IMG/VR virus record: IMGVR_UViG_3300027339_000002
Location: 1 to 61,187 of that record
Source: a virus
Length of the DNA: 61,187 bases
Direction: 5' to 3' (one strand)
The notes beneath the pieces were generated by a model. That model was given only the letters and a program-made list of their open reading frames with translations, was not told the DNA's origin and made no database searches. The stretch's first letter is position 1; every line of letters begins with the position of its first letter. A program made the translations under genes and the position numbers. This document shows positions 37,983 to 46,571 of the stretch, piece by piece.

Positions 37983-39245
37983 ATGACCGCCTCAAACCCA
38001 ATCCGCGTCGGCCCTTTCCCCTTCGGTGAAAACAACCGCCGGTCTCCGCGCGACTTGGTCGAGAAGACGGTCGGGCAGCAGGGGCGTTTTGCGCGCGCCA
38101 TCGTGAACGCAGACGTTCACAGCGAGGGCCGTGTAACGCGCCGTCGCGGATTCACGCAGGCCCTTTCCCTGACGGATGCCACCGGTGCCGTAGAGCACGC
38201 GGCCGGGGCGCTCGTCGTCGATAACGGGCAGATCCTGTTCGTGCGGCAGCAGAACGGCGGGCTGCAGTCAGAGGTACTCGGTGCGTGCGTGCCGGGGCGC
38301 CGACCTGCTTTTTGCGATGTGCCGGCCGGCACGCTGCTGTCCGATGAGGATACGATCCAGCTGATCACGCCCGAGAACGAGGTGCGCGCGTGGACGCTAC
38401 CGCAGCCCACGTTTGCCTGCACCCAGACGACGGGTGCCCTGCCCCCAGGCCTGTACCGAGTGTCGGTAGCGTACCGCGCCGACGACGGCGCGCTGCATGC
38501 CGCCCCCGAAGTGCAAGCCGTCGACGTAACGACCGGCGGCATCCTCGTGAGCAACCTCCCAGCGACACTCCCGTCCGGGGTCACCGTCGTCATCGGCATG
38601 TCTCGCGCGAACGGCAGCGAACTGATGGAGGTCATGGAGTTCGGACAGGGGTCTACCCCCACGCCGCCGGTCACACTGGCCGTCGCTCCTTCAGACGGGG
38701 CAGAGTTCTGGGTAGCCGGACTTCAGCCGATGCCGGCCGGGCGCTTCATGGACACACTCGGTGGTCGCGTGCTTAGCGCGGTCGGCAACGCGGTGTTTTT
38801 CAGCGAGCCTTTCTCGGGTCACGTGTGCGCCCGAGATCGAAGCTACGTGCTGTTCGAGCACCCTGTGACGCTGTTGGCGTCGCTCGAGACCGGCACGTTC
38901 ATCGCCGCGGGCGAAACCTACTGGCTCCCCGGCGACATCGACGGGGCCGAAATGCTTCCGCAGCTGCCCTACGATGCGGTGCCGTACTCGCTTCGCGCCA
39001 TCCCGAACCAGAACAAAGTGTGGTGGATGTCCGAGAAGGGCATAATCGTGGGTGACCAATCGGGCGAGGTGAAGAACATCCAAGAGGCGAACAACGTTGC
39101 GCCACACGCCCAGGCGGGGGCCAGCATGTTCGTCGAGCAGAACGGTCTCCGCCAGATGCTCACGACTTTGTTCGGAGCTGAGCAGTCCCGCGCTGCTGCT
39201 TCGAGTTTCATGGACGCGGAAATTGTGCGAAGGAACACCGCATGA
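37983..39245 (+). CDS. Tail protein (420 aa)
   Basis: The N-terminus PIRVGPFPFGENNRRSPRDL and the RRRGFTQALSLTDATGAVEH region match podoviral tail proteins that begin with a 'number of gp positions' beta-propeller-like fold. Thereafter repeated beta segments (VVIGMSRANGSELMEVMEFG). Likely part of the tail tube/nozzle; exact counterpart not established. Overlaps the next gene by 4 nt. Confidence 0.65.
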   Translation: MTASNPIRVGPFPFGENNRRSPRDLVEKTVGQQGRFARAIVNADVHSEGRVTRRRGFTQALSLTDATGAVEHAAGALVVDNGQILFVRQQNGGLQSEVLGACVPGRRPAFCDVPAGTLLSDEDTIQLITPENEVRAWTLPQPTFACTQTTGALPPGLYRVSVAYRADDGALHAAPEVQAVDVTTGGILVSNLPATLPSGVTVVIGMSRANGSELMEVMEFGQGSTPTPPVTLAVAPSDGAEFWVAGLQPMPAGRFMDTLGGRVLSAVGNAVFFSEPFSGHVCARDRSYVLFEHPVTLLASLETGTFIAAGETYWLPGDIDGAEMLPQLPYDAVPYSLRAIPNQNKVWWMSEKGIIVGDQSGEVKNIQEANNVAPHAQAGASMFVEQNGLRQMLTTLFGAEQSRAAASSFMDAEIVRRNTA

Positions 39246-39748
39246 ACGCCATCACCACCCTCCCTGTCGGCTTCAAATACCTGATCGAGGTCGTCAACAA
39301 AGACGGCGAGGTCACGGACAGCGAAATCGTCGACAACCTGATGCCGCTCCAGGGCCTCAACCACATGCTCGGCGTTGTCCTGAAAGGCAGTTCGCAGTTC
39401 GCCTCGTGGTACATCGGGCTGTACAAAGGCGCCTACACGCCGAACACGAACGACACGGCCGCGAACATCAGCGCGAACGCGGTTGAGTCGTCTGCTTACG
39501 GCTCCAACCGTTTGGCTTTTGTCGGCTCGACGGTGACGGGCGGCGTCTGCGACAACCACGACAACAAGGCCGAGTTCACGATGGCCTCAGCCGAGACCAT
39601 CTACGGCGGTTTCCTCGTCTCGGCACAATCGGTCGGTAGCACGGCCGGCGTGCTGCTGTCAGTGGTCCGCTTTTCCTCGCCCAAAGTCCTCGACGTCGGT
39701 TCGATCCTGCGCGTGACGGCCGGCATCTCTCTCGTCTCCACCAGCTAA
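39242..39748 (+). CDS. Tail-associated protein (168 aa)
   Basis: Beta-rich, Gly/Ser/Thr-rich, with GLNHMLGVVLKGSSQFASWY at the centre; a common type of small tail protein next to fibre/nozzle genes. ATGA overlap with the previous gene. Function not assigned. Confidence 0.65.
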   Translation: MNAITTLPVGFKYLIEVVNKDGEVTDSEIVDNLMPLQGLNHMLGVVLKGSSQFASWYIGLYKGAYTPNTNDTAANISANAVESSAYGSNRLAFVGSTVTGGVCDNHDNKAEFTMASAETIYGGFLVSAQSVGSTAGVLLSVVRFSSPKVLDVGSILRVTAGISLVSTS

Positions 39749-39758
39749 GGAGTCCTCC

Positions 39759-40199
39759 ATGACCTTGAAAGTTTCGACCGGCCTGCGCAACAAGCTGCTG
39801 GACACCGGCTCCCTCGCCACGTTGATGGCGGGCGGTCTCATCAAAATCTACTCGGGCACCCCGCCGGCCAGCGCCGATGACGCGGCGTCCGGCAGTCTGC
39901 TGTGCACGATCAGCCTGAACAGCACCGGCACCGGTGTGAACATGGCCAGCACCGCGACGGGCGGCGTGCTGGCCAAAAGCACGTCGGAGACGTGGTCAGG
40001 CGTCGTCGCCTTGTCGGGCGCTGCAACCTACTACCGCCACGTCGCCGCCAGCGACACGGGCGCGTCTTCGACCACCCAGGCCCGCCTGCAAGGTGAAATC
40101 GCCACGGCCGGTGCTGAGCTGAACCTGAGCAGCACCACGCTGACGTCGGGCGCGACTCAGACGGTCGACTACTACAGCGTGGCTCTGCCGACGCTGTAA
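39759..40199 (+). CDS. Tail-associated protein (146 aa)
   Basis: MTLKVSTGLRNKLLDTGSLA... begins like several short phage tail proteins; the rest is Ser/Thr/Gly-rich beta structure with no membrane part. Its neighbour upstream has a similar size and composition, and the two may be distant relatives or co-assembled subunits. Confidence 0.65.
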   Translation: MTLKVSTGLRNKLLDTGSLATLMAGGLIKIYSGTPPASADDAASGSLLCTISLNSTGTGVNMASTATGGVLAKSTSETWSGVVALSGAATYYRHVAASDTGASSTTQARLQGEIATAGAELNLSSTTLTSGATQTVDYYSVALPTL

Positions 40200-40209
40200 G
40201 GGGGCAAAG

Positions 40210-41226
40210 ATGCTGTCTGTGTTCGATGACTTTGCGTCAAACACCTCCGTGCTCAGCACGAATTCATCGACGCTAGGGGGCCTGATCGGCTTCCAGGCAG
40301 CATCCGGTGCCAAATGGCGGCGACCCACAGGGTCGCCCGCGTCCACTGCGCAGGTCCTCTCGGGCGGCACCATGTACCCCGGTGCGCGCTTCACGTCCCC
40401 TGGCTCGGGCGTGGTGGATCCGCGTGAGTGGTACACCACGCCTTATACCGAATCGGTGCTCACTGACTTTCCGGGCGACCCCAACGCACGCGATGCCGAC
40501 ATCGGCCTGGAGTTGCAGTACCAGATGCAAGCACCGTCCACAACCGGGACGCCGTTTCCGCTGGAACTCACGCATCATTACGGCGGCACGTCGGCGCAAT
40601 CCTATGCACGGGACTGCTCAGCGGCCTCTGCAACGGTCACGTCGGTGCAGATCAAGGTCACCCCCTCTGGCTCGACGCACGCGATTCAGGTCATCGTTTG
40701 CAATGGAGGCACCCGGTACGTCATCGACGCTACGTCGAGCGGACTGGTTGCAAACTCGCTGCGGTCTACCGTGTACGTGCGGCTGAAAGACACGATGGCC
40801 AGGGTGTACGTCAACGGCACCATGACGAACGAAGTTGACGTCGGTGCCCGTCGAGCACGCATGCCCTTTTTGATGACGGTGCGAGAGTTCGGTGCATACC
40901 GAACGACTGACATTTACTCGGTGCGCATGTTCACCATCCGCGGTGAGTACTTCCCGATGGACTTGAGCACACTGCTACGCGACGAGATGGAAGGTGCCGC
41001 AGGCGCAGTACCGACAGGACGAGCCCCCGAGGTCACGGCGTTTGGCAACTGGGTCAACGACACTGACGCCAACACGACCGCCGTGCTCAACGGGGCCGGC
41101 AAGCTGTACATGGAGAACCGCCTGAGCTATTCCGGCAGCGATCCGGTACTCGACGGCACAGGCACCAACACGCGATACCTGCCGTACGGCGGCCGTAACG
41201 ACAAAGCACTGAAGGTCGGCGAATGA
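40210..41226 (+). CDS. Tail/fibre protein with LamG-like domain (338 aa)
   Basis: The stretch STVYVRLKDTMARVYVNGTM then TNEVDVGARR resembles a concanavalin/LamG-type jelly roll (strand-VYVNG-strand). N-terminal part Ser/Gly-rich; the C-terminus repeats a shorter beta motif (LDGTGTNTRYLPYGG). ATGA overlap with the next gene, which has a similar VYVNG motif. Confidence 0.6.
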   Translation: MLSVFDDFASNTSVLSTNSSTLGGLIGFQAASGAKWRRPTGSPASTAQVLSGGTMYPGARFTSPGSGVVDPREWYTTPYTESVLTDFPGDPNARDADIGLELQYQMQAPSTTGTPFPLELTHHYGGTSAQSYARDCSAASATVTSVQIKVTPSGSTHAIQVIVCNGGTRYVIDATSSGLVANSLRSTVYVRLKDTMARVYVNGTMTNEVDVGARRARMPFLMTVREFGAYRTTDIYSVRMFTIRGEYFPMDLSTLLRDEMEGAAGAVPTGRAPEVTAFGNWVNDTDANTTAVLNGAGKLYMENRLSYSGSDPVLDGTGTNTRYLPYGGRNDKALKVGE

Positions 41227-41819
41227 GTACCTACCCATCCGAGTTCACGCTCGACCTGATCGTATCGGGCATGTCGAGCACCACGAACCCCATCGTGAAC
41301 GGAGTTGAGCAGCGCGTGCACGGGGTAGACATCGTGTTGACGATGGGCGAGGACTCCGTGGACCCTGCGCACCAGAGCTACCTGCAGCTGTGCTGCTTCC
41401 GCAACCCAGATGCCCCTCACTACGACACGTTTTCCGACATCGTCGTTTCCTCGCGGTACATGCGCTACACATCGGGATCATTCACCGAGATGTGGGCGTC
41501 TGCGTTGTCCTATACGCGCAACTACACATCGAACTACCCCGACTCGGGCTCAAACCTCGTAGACGACATTGCCGTCACCTTGTCGTTCTCGCCGACGCTG
41601 CAGCGGCTGTATGTCAACGGAGCGACGCAGTCGACCACGACCAGCCTGATCGCGGTGCCGGAAGACGAGCGACGTGCACACCGCGTCGCCGTGCGGGCGT
41701 TCGGCTCAGGGTATGTGGAGCGACTGCAGATCGACGGCAACACGACCCGTACCCCCGCCGTCGCACGAGAGTTCTGGACCTTCTTCAACTTGACGAATGA
41801 AAAAGTTTCCGTTCCCTAA
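41223..41819 (+). CDS. Tail/fibre protein related to upstream LamG-like protein (198 aa)
   Basis: VTLSFSPTLQRLYVNGATQS and VAVRAFGSGYVERLQIDGNT echo RVYVNGTM and REFGAYRTTDIYSVRMFTIR of the upstream gene, suggesting tandem duplication of a jelly-roll module. The start overlaps the upstream gene (ATGA), the end overlaps the next gene by 23 nt. Confidence 0.6.
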   Translation: MSTYPSEFTLDLIVSGMSSTTNPIVNGVEQRVHGVDIVLTMGEDSVDPAHQSYLQLCCFRNPDAPHYDTFSDIVVSSRYMRYTSGSFTEMWASALSYTRNYTSNYPDSGSNLVDDIAVTLSFSPTLQRLYVNGATQSTTTSLIAVPEDERRAHRVAVRAFGSGYVERLQIDGNTTRTPAVAREFWTFFNLTNEKVSVP

Positions 41820-43698
41820 AGTGCTCGGCTCGCCGTCCCCGGTGGGCCAAGCCGCTTCGCGGGCGCTCGACATGGTTGACGCCCCTTTCCTCACCCGCCG
41901 CGTCGGCAACACCATCGCCGACAAAGCGGGTGAGTTCTCTTACGTGCGCACGATCGAGACGCCCGACGACCTGGGACTCGTCACGGTGTTCAGTACGCCG
42001 ACTGAGCAAGACTTCGCGGAACCGTCAAACAAAAAGCCCCTCGTGAGCCGAGCCCTTACCGGCGGCTCTGCATCAAAGGGGACAAACGTCACGAGCGCTA
42101 TGGGAGCCGTGCCGGCGGTACCGACGATCCCCGGAGCGACCAAGTCGTTCATCAACGGACGGACGGGCGCAGTGCATGTGGGTGGGGGGTACGTCCTATG
42201 GTGCCGGCAGTCCTACCAACGCGACGTGCCGTTTACCAACTGGTCGTTCATCAGTACGTGGCCCGTACTGACGTACGTGAAACGCCCAGGCACCGAAGAC
42301 GAGCCAGCAGAAGATTCCAAGTCCGTGTCATACGCGTTGACGGGGGCAACCTCATTCCAAGAATTGCGCTCAACGACAACACACTCCACGGCCAAGCATC
42401 TTGCCGACATGTCCATGAGCGCCGCGCCATACGGGGTCTTTGCGCTCGGGCAAAACGATGACGGAGACTACGTGTTCGGTGTTAGCTCGCTCACGTACAC
42501 GCTGGGTGTAGGGGTGTACCGTCACCAGATCGCCATCGGAAACACGAAGACGAAAGCACTCAGCACCAAGTTCACGCGAAACTGCTCGACGTTGCCTGTG
42601 GGGTCCGGACGAAGCAGCATGTCGCGTGTGTTCTGTACCGGGCGCGGTAAAGCGCGAGCGCTGTACGTCACCTGTACAGACGCCGACGTATCGGCGAACA
42701 ACGTGAACAACCTGTCCGTGTACACGGTACGTACGGACGACTTCGGAGAGACGTGGTCCATCGTCCATGAGCCGGTACTGGAGGAAGTCATCAGCCCGTG
42801 GGTGACGGCAGACCTACTGCCATACAACTCGAGCGCACTACAGGGCATCGAGCCCCACGTGCTGATCGGGTACATGGGCGCGGGCAAGCATTTTCTGTAC
42901 TTCAGCGCGGGGGACACGACCGGCTATGTCACGCAGGCGGCGCCGGGGCCGAACACGACGACACGCCCTGTCCTGTTCATCGGGGATGACGACGGGTACA
43001 CCCAAGCATCCTGGCCTGCCGACGCATGGCGCTCGCGAGTCACCGGCCCACTCGATGCGCGAGGCCAACGCGGGTGGATGGGGCGCAGCGGCACGACGTG
43101 GCGCTTGCCGTACACGGCTCTGGACTTGTCCTCGTGGGGGCTGCCGTCGGTGGTGATGCCTGCGGACTTCGTCCGCAATGATCTGTACAGCCTGACGTAC
43201 TACGGAGACATCGCTGCCGGGTGCGCGGGCCCGACTGTGTCTTGGGCGGCCGACAACGCAGCCAAGAGCCAGCACTGGTCGTTCGGCGAGGGGTGCATCA
43301 TGGTTCCGATCCGCCACTGGAACCCGAAGGCCTGGAAGATCATGCTGACGACCGACTTTGGTGCTACGTGGGTGACAAAAGACCTACCAGAAGACCTATG
43401 GCCCGCGGTGTACCGCAGCCCGCCGCTGGTCGTGCAGAGCCCGTGGAAAGACGGAGTCTCTGACGGCTCGATCTTGATCGGGCAGCAGGTATCAGGGAAG
43501 ACCGAGATCGTCTGGTGGAAGACGACCGACCTGTTCGACACGTTCACGAAGGCGCTCACGGTGTCGGCCGGCGTAGACTTACCGTACGGAGAATTTGACC
43601 CGGACGGATGCGGCGGAGACACGGGCTTGCTGATCATGTCAAACAAAAAACTGGCCCCTCCGTTCCCGGCCTTCCCCAACGATTTCAAGGGTGAGTAA
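41797..43698 (+). CDS. Tail protein with Asp-box (BNR-like) repeats (633 aa)
   Basis: Contains at least two Asp-box motifs, RTDDFGETW and TTDFGATW, each in a strand-turn-strand context as in sialidase-type beta-propellers. Other blades are less clear. Virion surface binding or glycan recognition is likely; no sialidase Arg triad could be identified, so enzymatic activity is not claimed. ATG 41797 lies inside the previous gene. Confidence 0.6.
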   Translation: MKKFPFPKVLGSPSPVGQAASRALDMVDAPFLTRRVGNTIADKAGEFSYVRTIETPDDLGLVTVFSTPTEQDFAEPSNKKPLVSRALTGGSASKGTNVTSAMGAVPAVPTIPGATKSFINGRTGAVHVGGGYVLWCRQSYQRDVPFTNWSFISTWPVLTYVKRPGTEDEPAEDSKSVSYALTGATSFQELRSTTTHSTAKHLADMSMSAAPYGVFALGQNDDGDYVFGVSSLTYTLGVGVYRHQIAIGNTKTKALSTKFTRNCSTLPVGSGRSSMSRVFCTGRGKARALYVTCTDADVSANNVNNLSVYTVRTDDFGETWSIVHEPVLEEVISPWVTADLLPYNSSALQGIEPHVLIGYMGAGKHFLYFSAGDTTGYVTQAAPGPNTTTRPVLFIGDDDGYTQASWPADAWRSRVTGPLDARGQRGWMGRSGTTWRLPYTALDLSSWGLPSVVMPADFVRNDLYSLTYYGDIAAGCAGPTVSWAADNAAKSQHWSFGEGCIMVPIRHWNPKAWKIMLTTDFGATWVTKDLPEDLWPAVYRSPPLVVQSPWKDGVSDGSILIGQQVSGKTEIVWWKTTDLFDTFTKALTVSAGVDLPYGEFDPDGCGGDTGLLIMSNKKLAPPFPAFPNDFKGE

Positions 43699-45567
43699 AT
43701 GCGCAACGTTCTGACCAAGGTCTCGTACACCTACACCCTCCCCGGCTCATCTGCTGTGCCGGCCAGTCCTGGCCGCCCGTACATCCCTGCGCACTGGGTG
43801 ACGGAACAGCAGCGGGTGTGCAGCGTCGTCAACTACGACCTGTACGACACCGGGCAGTCCATCGAAGAGCTGGCCCAACAGCTGCTCACCATGGGCGGCG
43901 CAGGGTCTGACCTCTCGTACAACGTCAACTACGCGATCCTCTGCACACTGCAGAACGTTTCGCGGTTTGTGCCGGAGCAGTCGTACATCGCCCCCACGCC
44001 GTACCGTGCGTCGGTCCCGCCCACAGTGGTGACGGAGTACAACCTCGGCTGGACCGGCACGGCCCGGTCCGTAGACGTGCTGCTTTCTGACGGGCGCGTG
44101 TCGTTCAAGGCGGACACCAACAACGTCGGGGCCATGGTCGGTCTGCTGGAAGCCGCGTTCGTGGGGCGCTGGACAGCACTCTACGACTACACCGTGATGT
44201 CTCACAACTTCTACATCCAGGGTCGCACTTACGCGATCTACGAGAAGGGTGTGCGCCGCACGGAAGACACCGTGTTTGCATCCGGGGACGTATTCGGCAT
44301 TCGTCGAAAAAACGGCACGGTGACATACACGGTCAACGACACGACTGTGTTCACGTCGTCCGCACCCAGCACGACACCTGTGTTCCTGCTCGCAAGCTTG
44401 TACTCCGGCGGCGACTATGTGTACGACCCGATCCTCACGGCTGAAGCGTCCGGCGCCTCATCTATGCAGCCGTTGCGCAGCGCGGGCGGTGAGGGCGCGT
44501 ACGCCGCTGCCGCCGCGTACATGGCCTCGTTGCGAACTGCCGGCGGCGGGCACTTGATCGCCACGGTCTCGTGCACCATGCAGCCGGTCATCGCCCTTGC
44601 GTCCGCGTACGGGCGCCCGTACGGCCAAGCGACGACTCGCCTGCCCGCGCTGACGTCCGACGCGTACACCAGCAAAGTCGTGCCGCCTTACGGGCTGTCG
44701 AAAGGGTCCATGGCCTACCTGACATCGGCCGCGGTCGGTACGACCGGAGGCGTGATCAGCGGCAACCTCACCATGCCGACGTTTGTGTCGCGCGGTAGCG
44801 ATCGCGTGTACGGCGAAGCAGTCGTGACCCTGCCGCGTCTGTCCTCGTACGCCAACGCCTACGAAGGCAACGAGAACGCGTCGATCATTTCGCGCACCAT
44901 CACGGCCCACGAGATCGCCGGCACACAGATTGCCTTTGCGGCCATCAACATGACGGCATCAGGCACAGCCACACTGGCCGTTGCGACCGTCATCGACAGC
45001 GACGCTTTTACGCGAGCGACAGCGAGCGGAGACTTCGACGTCGTCGAGCTGATCGAAGCGATTGCCACCAGCCGAGCCGAGACGTATGCAGGGGTGCCGC
45101 TGTGGGACAACGCAGGCGAGACGATCGTCGTGAACGCAGACACGTCGGCTTTCAGCCGCTACGAGGGGTACGGGTTCTTGTCGTACTTCCACATCGGCGA
45201 CGACGTGTACGGGCTCTCGCGGGACGGCGTGTTCTTGCTGGGCGGTGACACAGACGCCGGCCTGCCGATCCAGGCGTCCGTGAACGCAGGCGCGGTGGAC
45301 GCAGGCACCTCGCTGCTCAAATGGGCGTCGGAGTGCTACCTCGCGGCGGCTTCGGACGGGCCACTTCGCCTGCGGGTGACGGTGGGGGATAATGCGTACC
45401 TCTACACCGCGCGAAGCAGTAGCCCTGAGATGCAGATGCAGCGCGTCGACATCGGCAAAGGGCTGCGGGCCACCTACTTCGAGCTCGAGGTCATCAACGA
45501 CAATGGTGACGACTTTGAACTCGACCGCATTGAGTTCCGCTCGGCTCCTACCTCTCGGAGAATCTGA
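43699..45567 (+). CDS. Large tail protein (622 aa)
   Basis: Beta-rich, Ala/Thr/Ser-rich with repeated short strands (SAAVGTTGGVISGNLTMPTF; AVVTLPRLSSYANAYEGNEN) and an internal 'FTRATASGDFDVVELIEAIA' helix. The N-terminus reads YTYTLPGSSAVPASPGRPYI. Position between the Asp-box protein and the ejection proteins suggests a tail hub or fibre-base component. Not recognised. Confidence 0.6.
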   Translation: MRNVLTKVSYTYTLPGSSAVPASPGRPYIPAHWVTEQQRVCSVVNYDLYDTGQSIEELAQQLLTMGGAGSDLSYNVNYAILCTLQNVSRFVPEQSYIAPTPYRASVPPTVVTEYNLGWTGTARSVDVLLSDGRVSFKADTNNVGAMVGLLEAAFVGRWTALYDYTVMSHNFYIQGRTYAIYEKGVRRTEDTVFASGDVFGIRRKNGTVTYTVNDTTVFTSSAPSTTPVFLLASLYSGGDYVYDPILTAEASGASSMQPLRSAGGEGAYAAAAAYMASLRTAGGGHLIATVSCTMQPVIALASAYGRPYGQATTRLPALTSDAYTSKVVPPYGLSKGSMAYLTSAAVGTTGGVISGNLTMPTFVSRGSDRVYGEAVVTLPRLSSYANAYEGNENASIISRTITAHEIAGTQIAFAAINMTASGTATLAVATVIDSDAFTRATASGDFDVVELIEAIATSRAETYAGVPLWDNAGETIVVNADTSAFSRYEGYGFLSYFHIGDDVYGLSRDGVFLLGGDTDAGLPIQASVNAGAVDAGTSLLKWASECYLAAASDGPLRLRVTVGDNAYLYTARSSSPEMQMQRVDIGKGLRATYFELEVINDNGDDFELDRIEFRSAPTSRRI

Positions 45568-46562
45568 TGGCATTCACCTACACCGGCCCTTCCGTCGCAG
45601 CCGCGTTCGTCACGGGCGTCTACAACGAAGCGTGGGACTTGGCGTTTCAGAAATCCGCCGACGCCCTGAGCATGTCTCAAGACGCGGTGGACCGCGCGTC
45701 CACGCCCTCGCTGATCGTGTCGACGCCGCAAGCCGCGCTGCCTGAGATCCCGTCCACGCCGAGCCTGACGGAGCCGATGTCGATCGCAGAGGCGACAGGT
45801 CTCTACACGTCCACGGTCAATGAGATCAAAGCGCTGCTGACCGACAACTTCACGTCGTTCATCAGCGAATACTTCGGCAACACCGATGCGTTCACCGCTG
45901 CCGGCGACTGGCTCAACAAAGCCATCTCTGAAGGCGGAACCGGCCTGACGCCTGCGGCGGAACAGCGCATCTATGACCGCGATCGCGACCGCGTGCTGGC
46001 AGAAGCTCGACGGACTGAACGACAGGCGCTCACGGGGTTCTCTGCCAAGCGCTACCGCCTCCCGCCCGGGAGCATGATGGCCAGCATCGCCAACATCCGC
46101 CGCGAAGCGGGTGACCGACTGGGCGACAACTCCCGCCAGCTCGCCATCCAGGCGATGACGCTGGAGATCGAGAATGTACGTTTCGCCGTCGAGCGCGCCA
46201 TCACCTTGCGCACGCAGGCGCTGCAGTCGGCCGGCGAGTACATCCGCGTGCTGGCCCTGGGGCCGCAGACGGGCGCTGCGATCACCACTGCCATGCTGGA
46301 CGTCCAGGCCAAGGCCGCTCAGACGCTGTCGAGCTTCTACACGGCTCAAGTGGCCGCAGCAGAACTTCCGCTGCGCGCTCGCCTGTCGAACGCAGAACTG
46401 GTCCAACGCACGAGCGAGGCGAACCAGCGGGCCAGCGTCGACGCCATGAACCAGCGAGTTCAGGCGACAATGGCAGCAGCGCAGTCCCTGGGGACTCAGG
46501 CCGCTGCCGCTCTCAACGGACTGACTGCTCAGACTCAGTTCTCTGGAAACGAATCTCTGTAA
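45567..46562 (+). CDS. Helical internal/tail-hub protein (331 aa)
   Basis: All-helical after about residue 60: AEQRIYDRDRDRVLAEARRT; RLGDNSRQLAIQAMTLEIEN; LDVQAKAAQTLSSFYTAQVA. Rich in Ala/Gln/Arg, like podoviral ejection or internal virion proteins. One-base stop/start overlap at 45567. Confidence 0.65.
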   Translation: MAFTYTGPSVAAAFVTGVYNEAWDLAFQKSADALSMSQDAVDRASTPSLIVSTPQAALPEIPSTPSLTEPMSIAEATGLYTSTVNEIKALLTDNFTSFISEYFGNTDAFTAAGDWLNKAISEGGTGLTPAAEQRIYDRDRDRVLAEARRTERQALTGFSAKRYRLPPGSMMASIANIRREAGDRLGDNSRQLAIQAMTLEIENVRFAVERAITLRTQALQSAGEYIRVLALGPQTGAAITTAMLDVQAKAAQTLSSFYTAQVAAAELPLRARLSNAELVQRTSEANQRASVDAMNQRVQATMAAAQSLGTQAAAALNGLTAQTQFSGNESL

Positions 46563-46571
46563 GGAGCCGAC

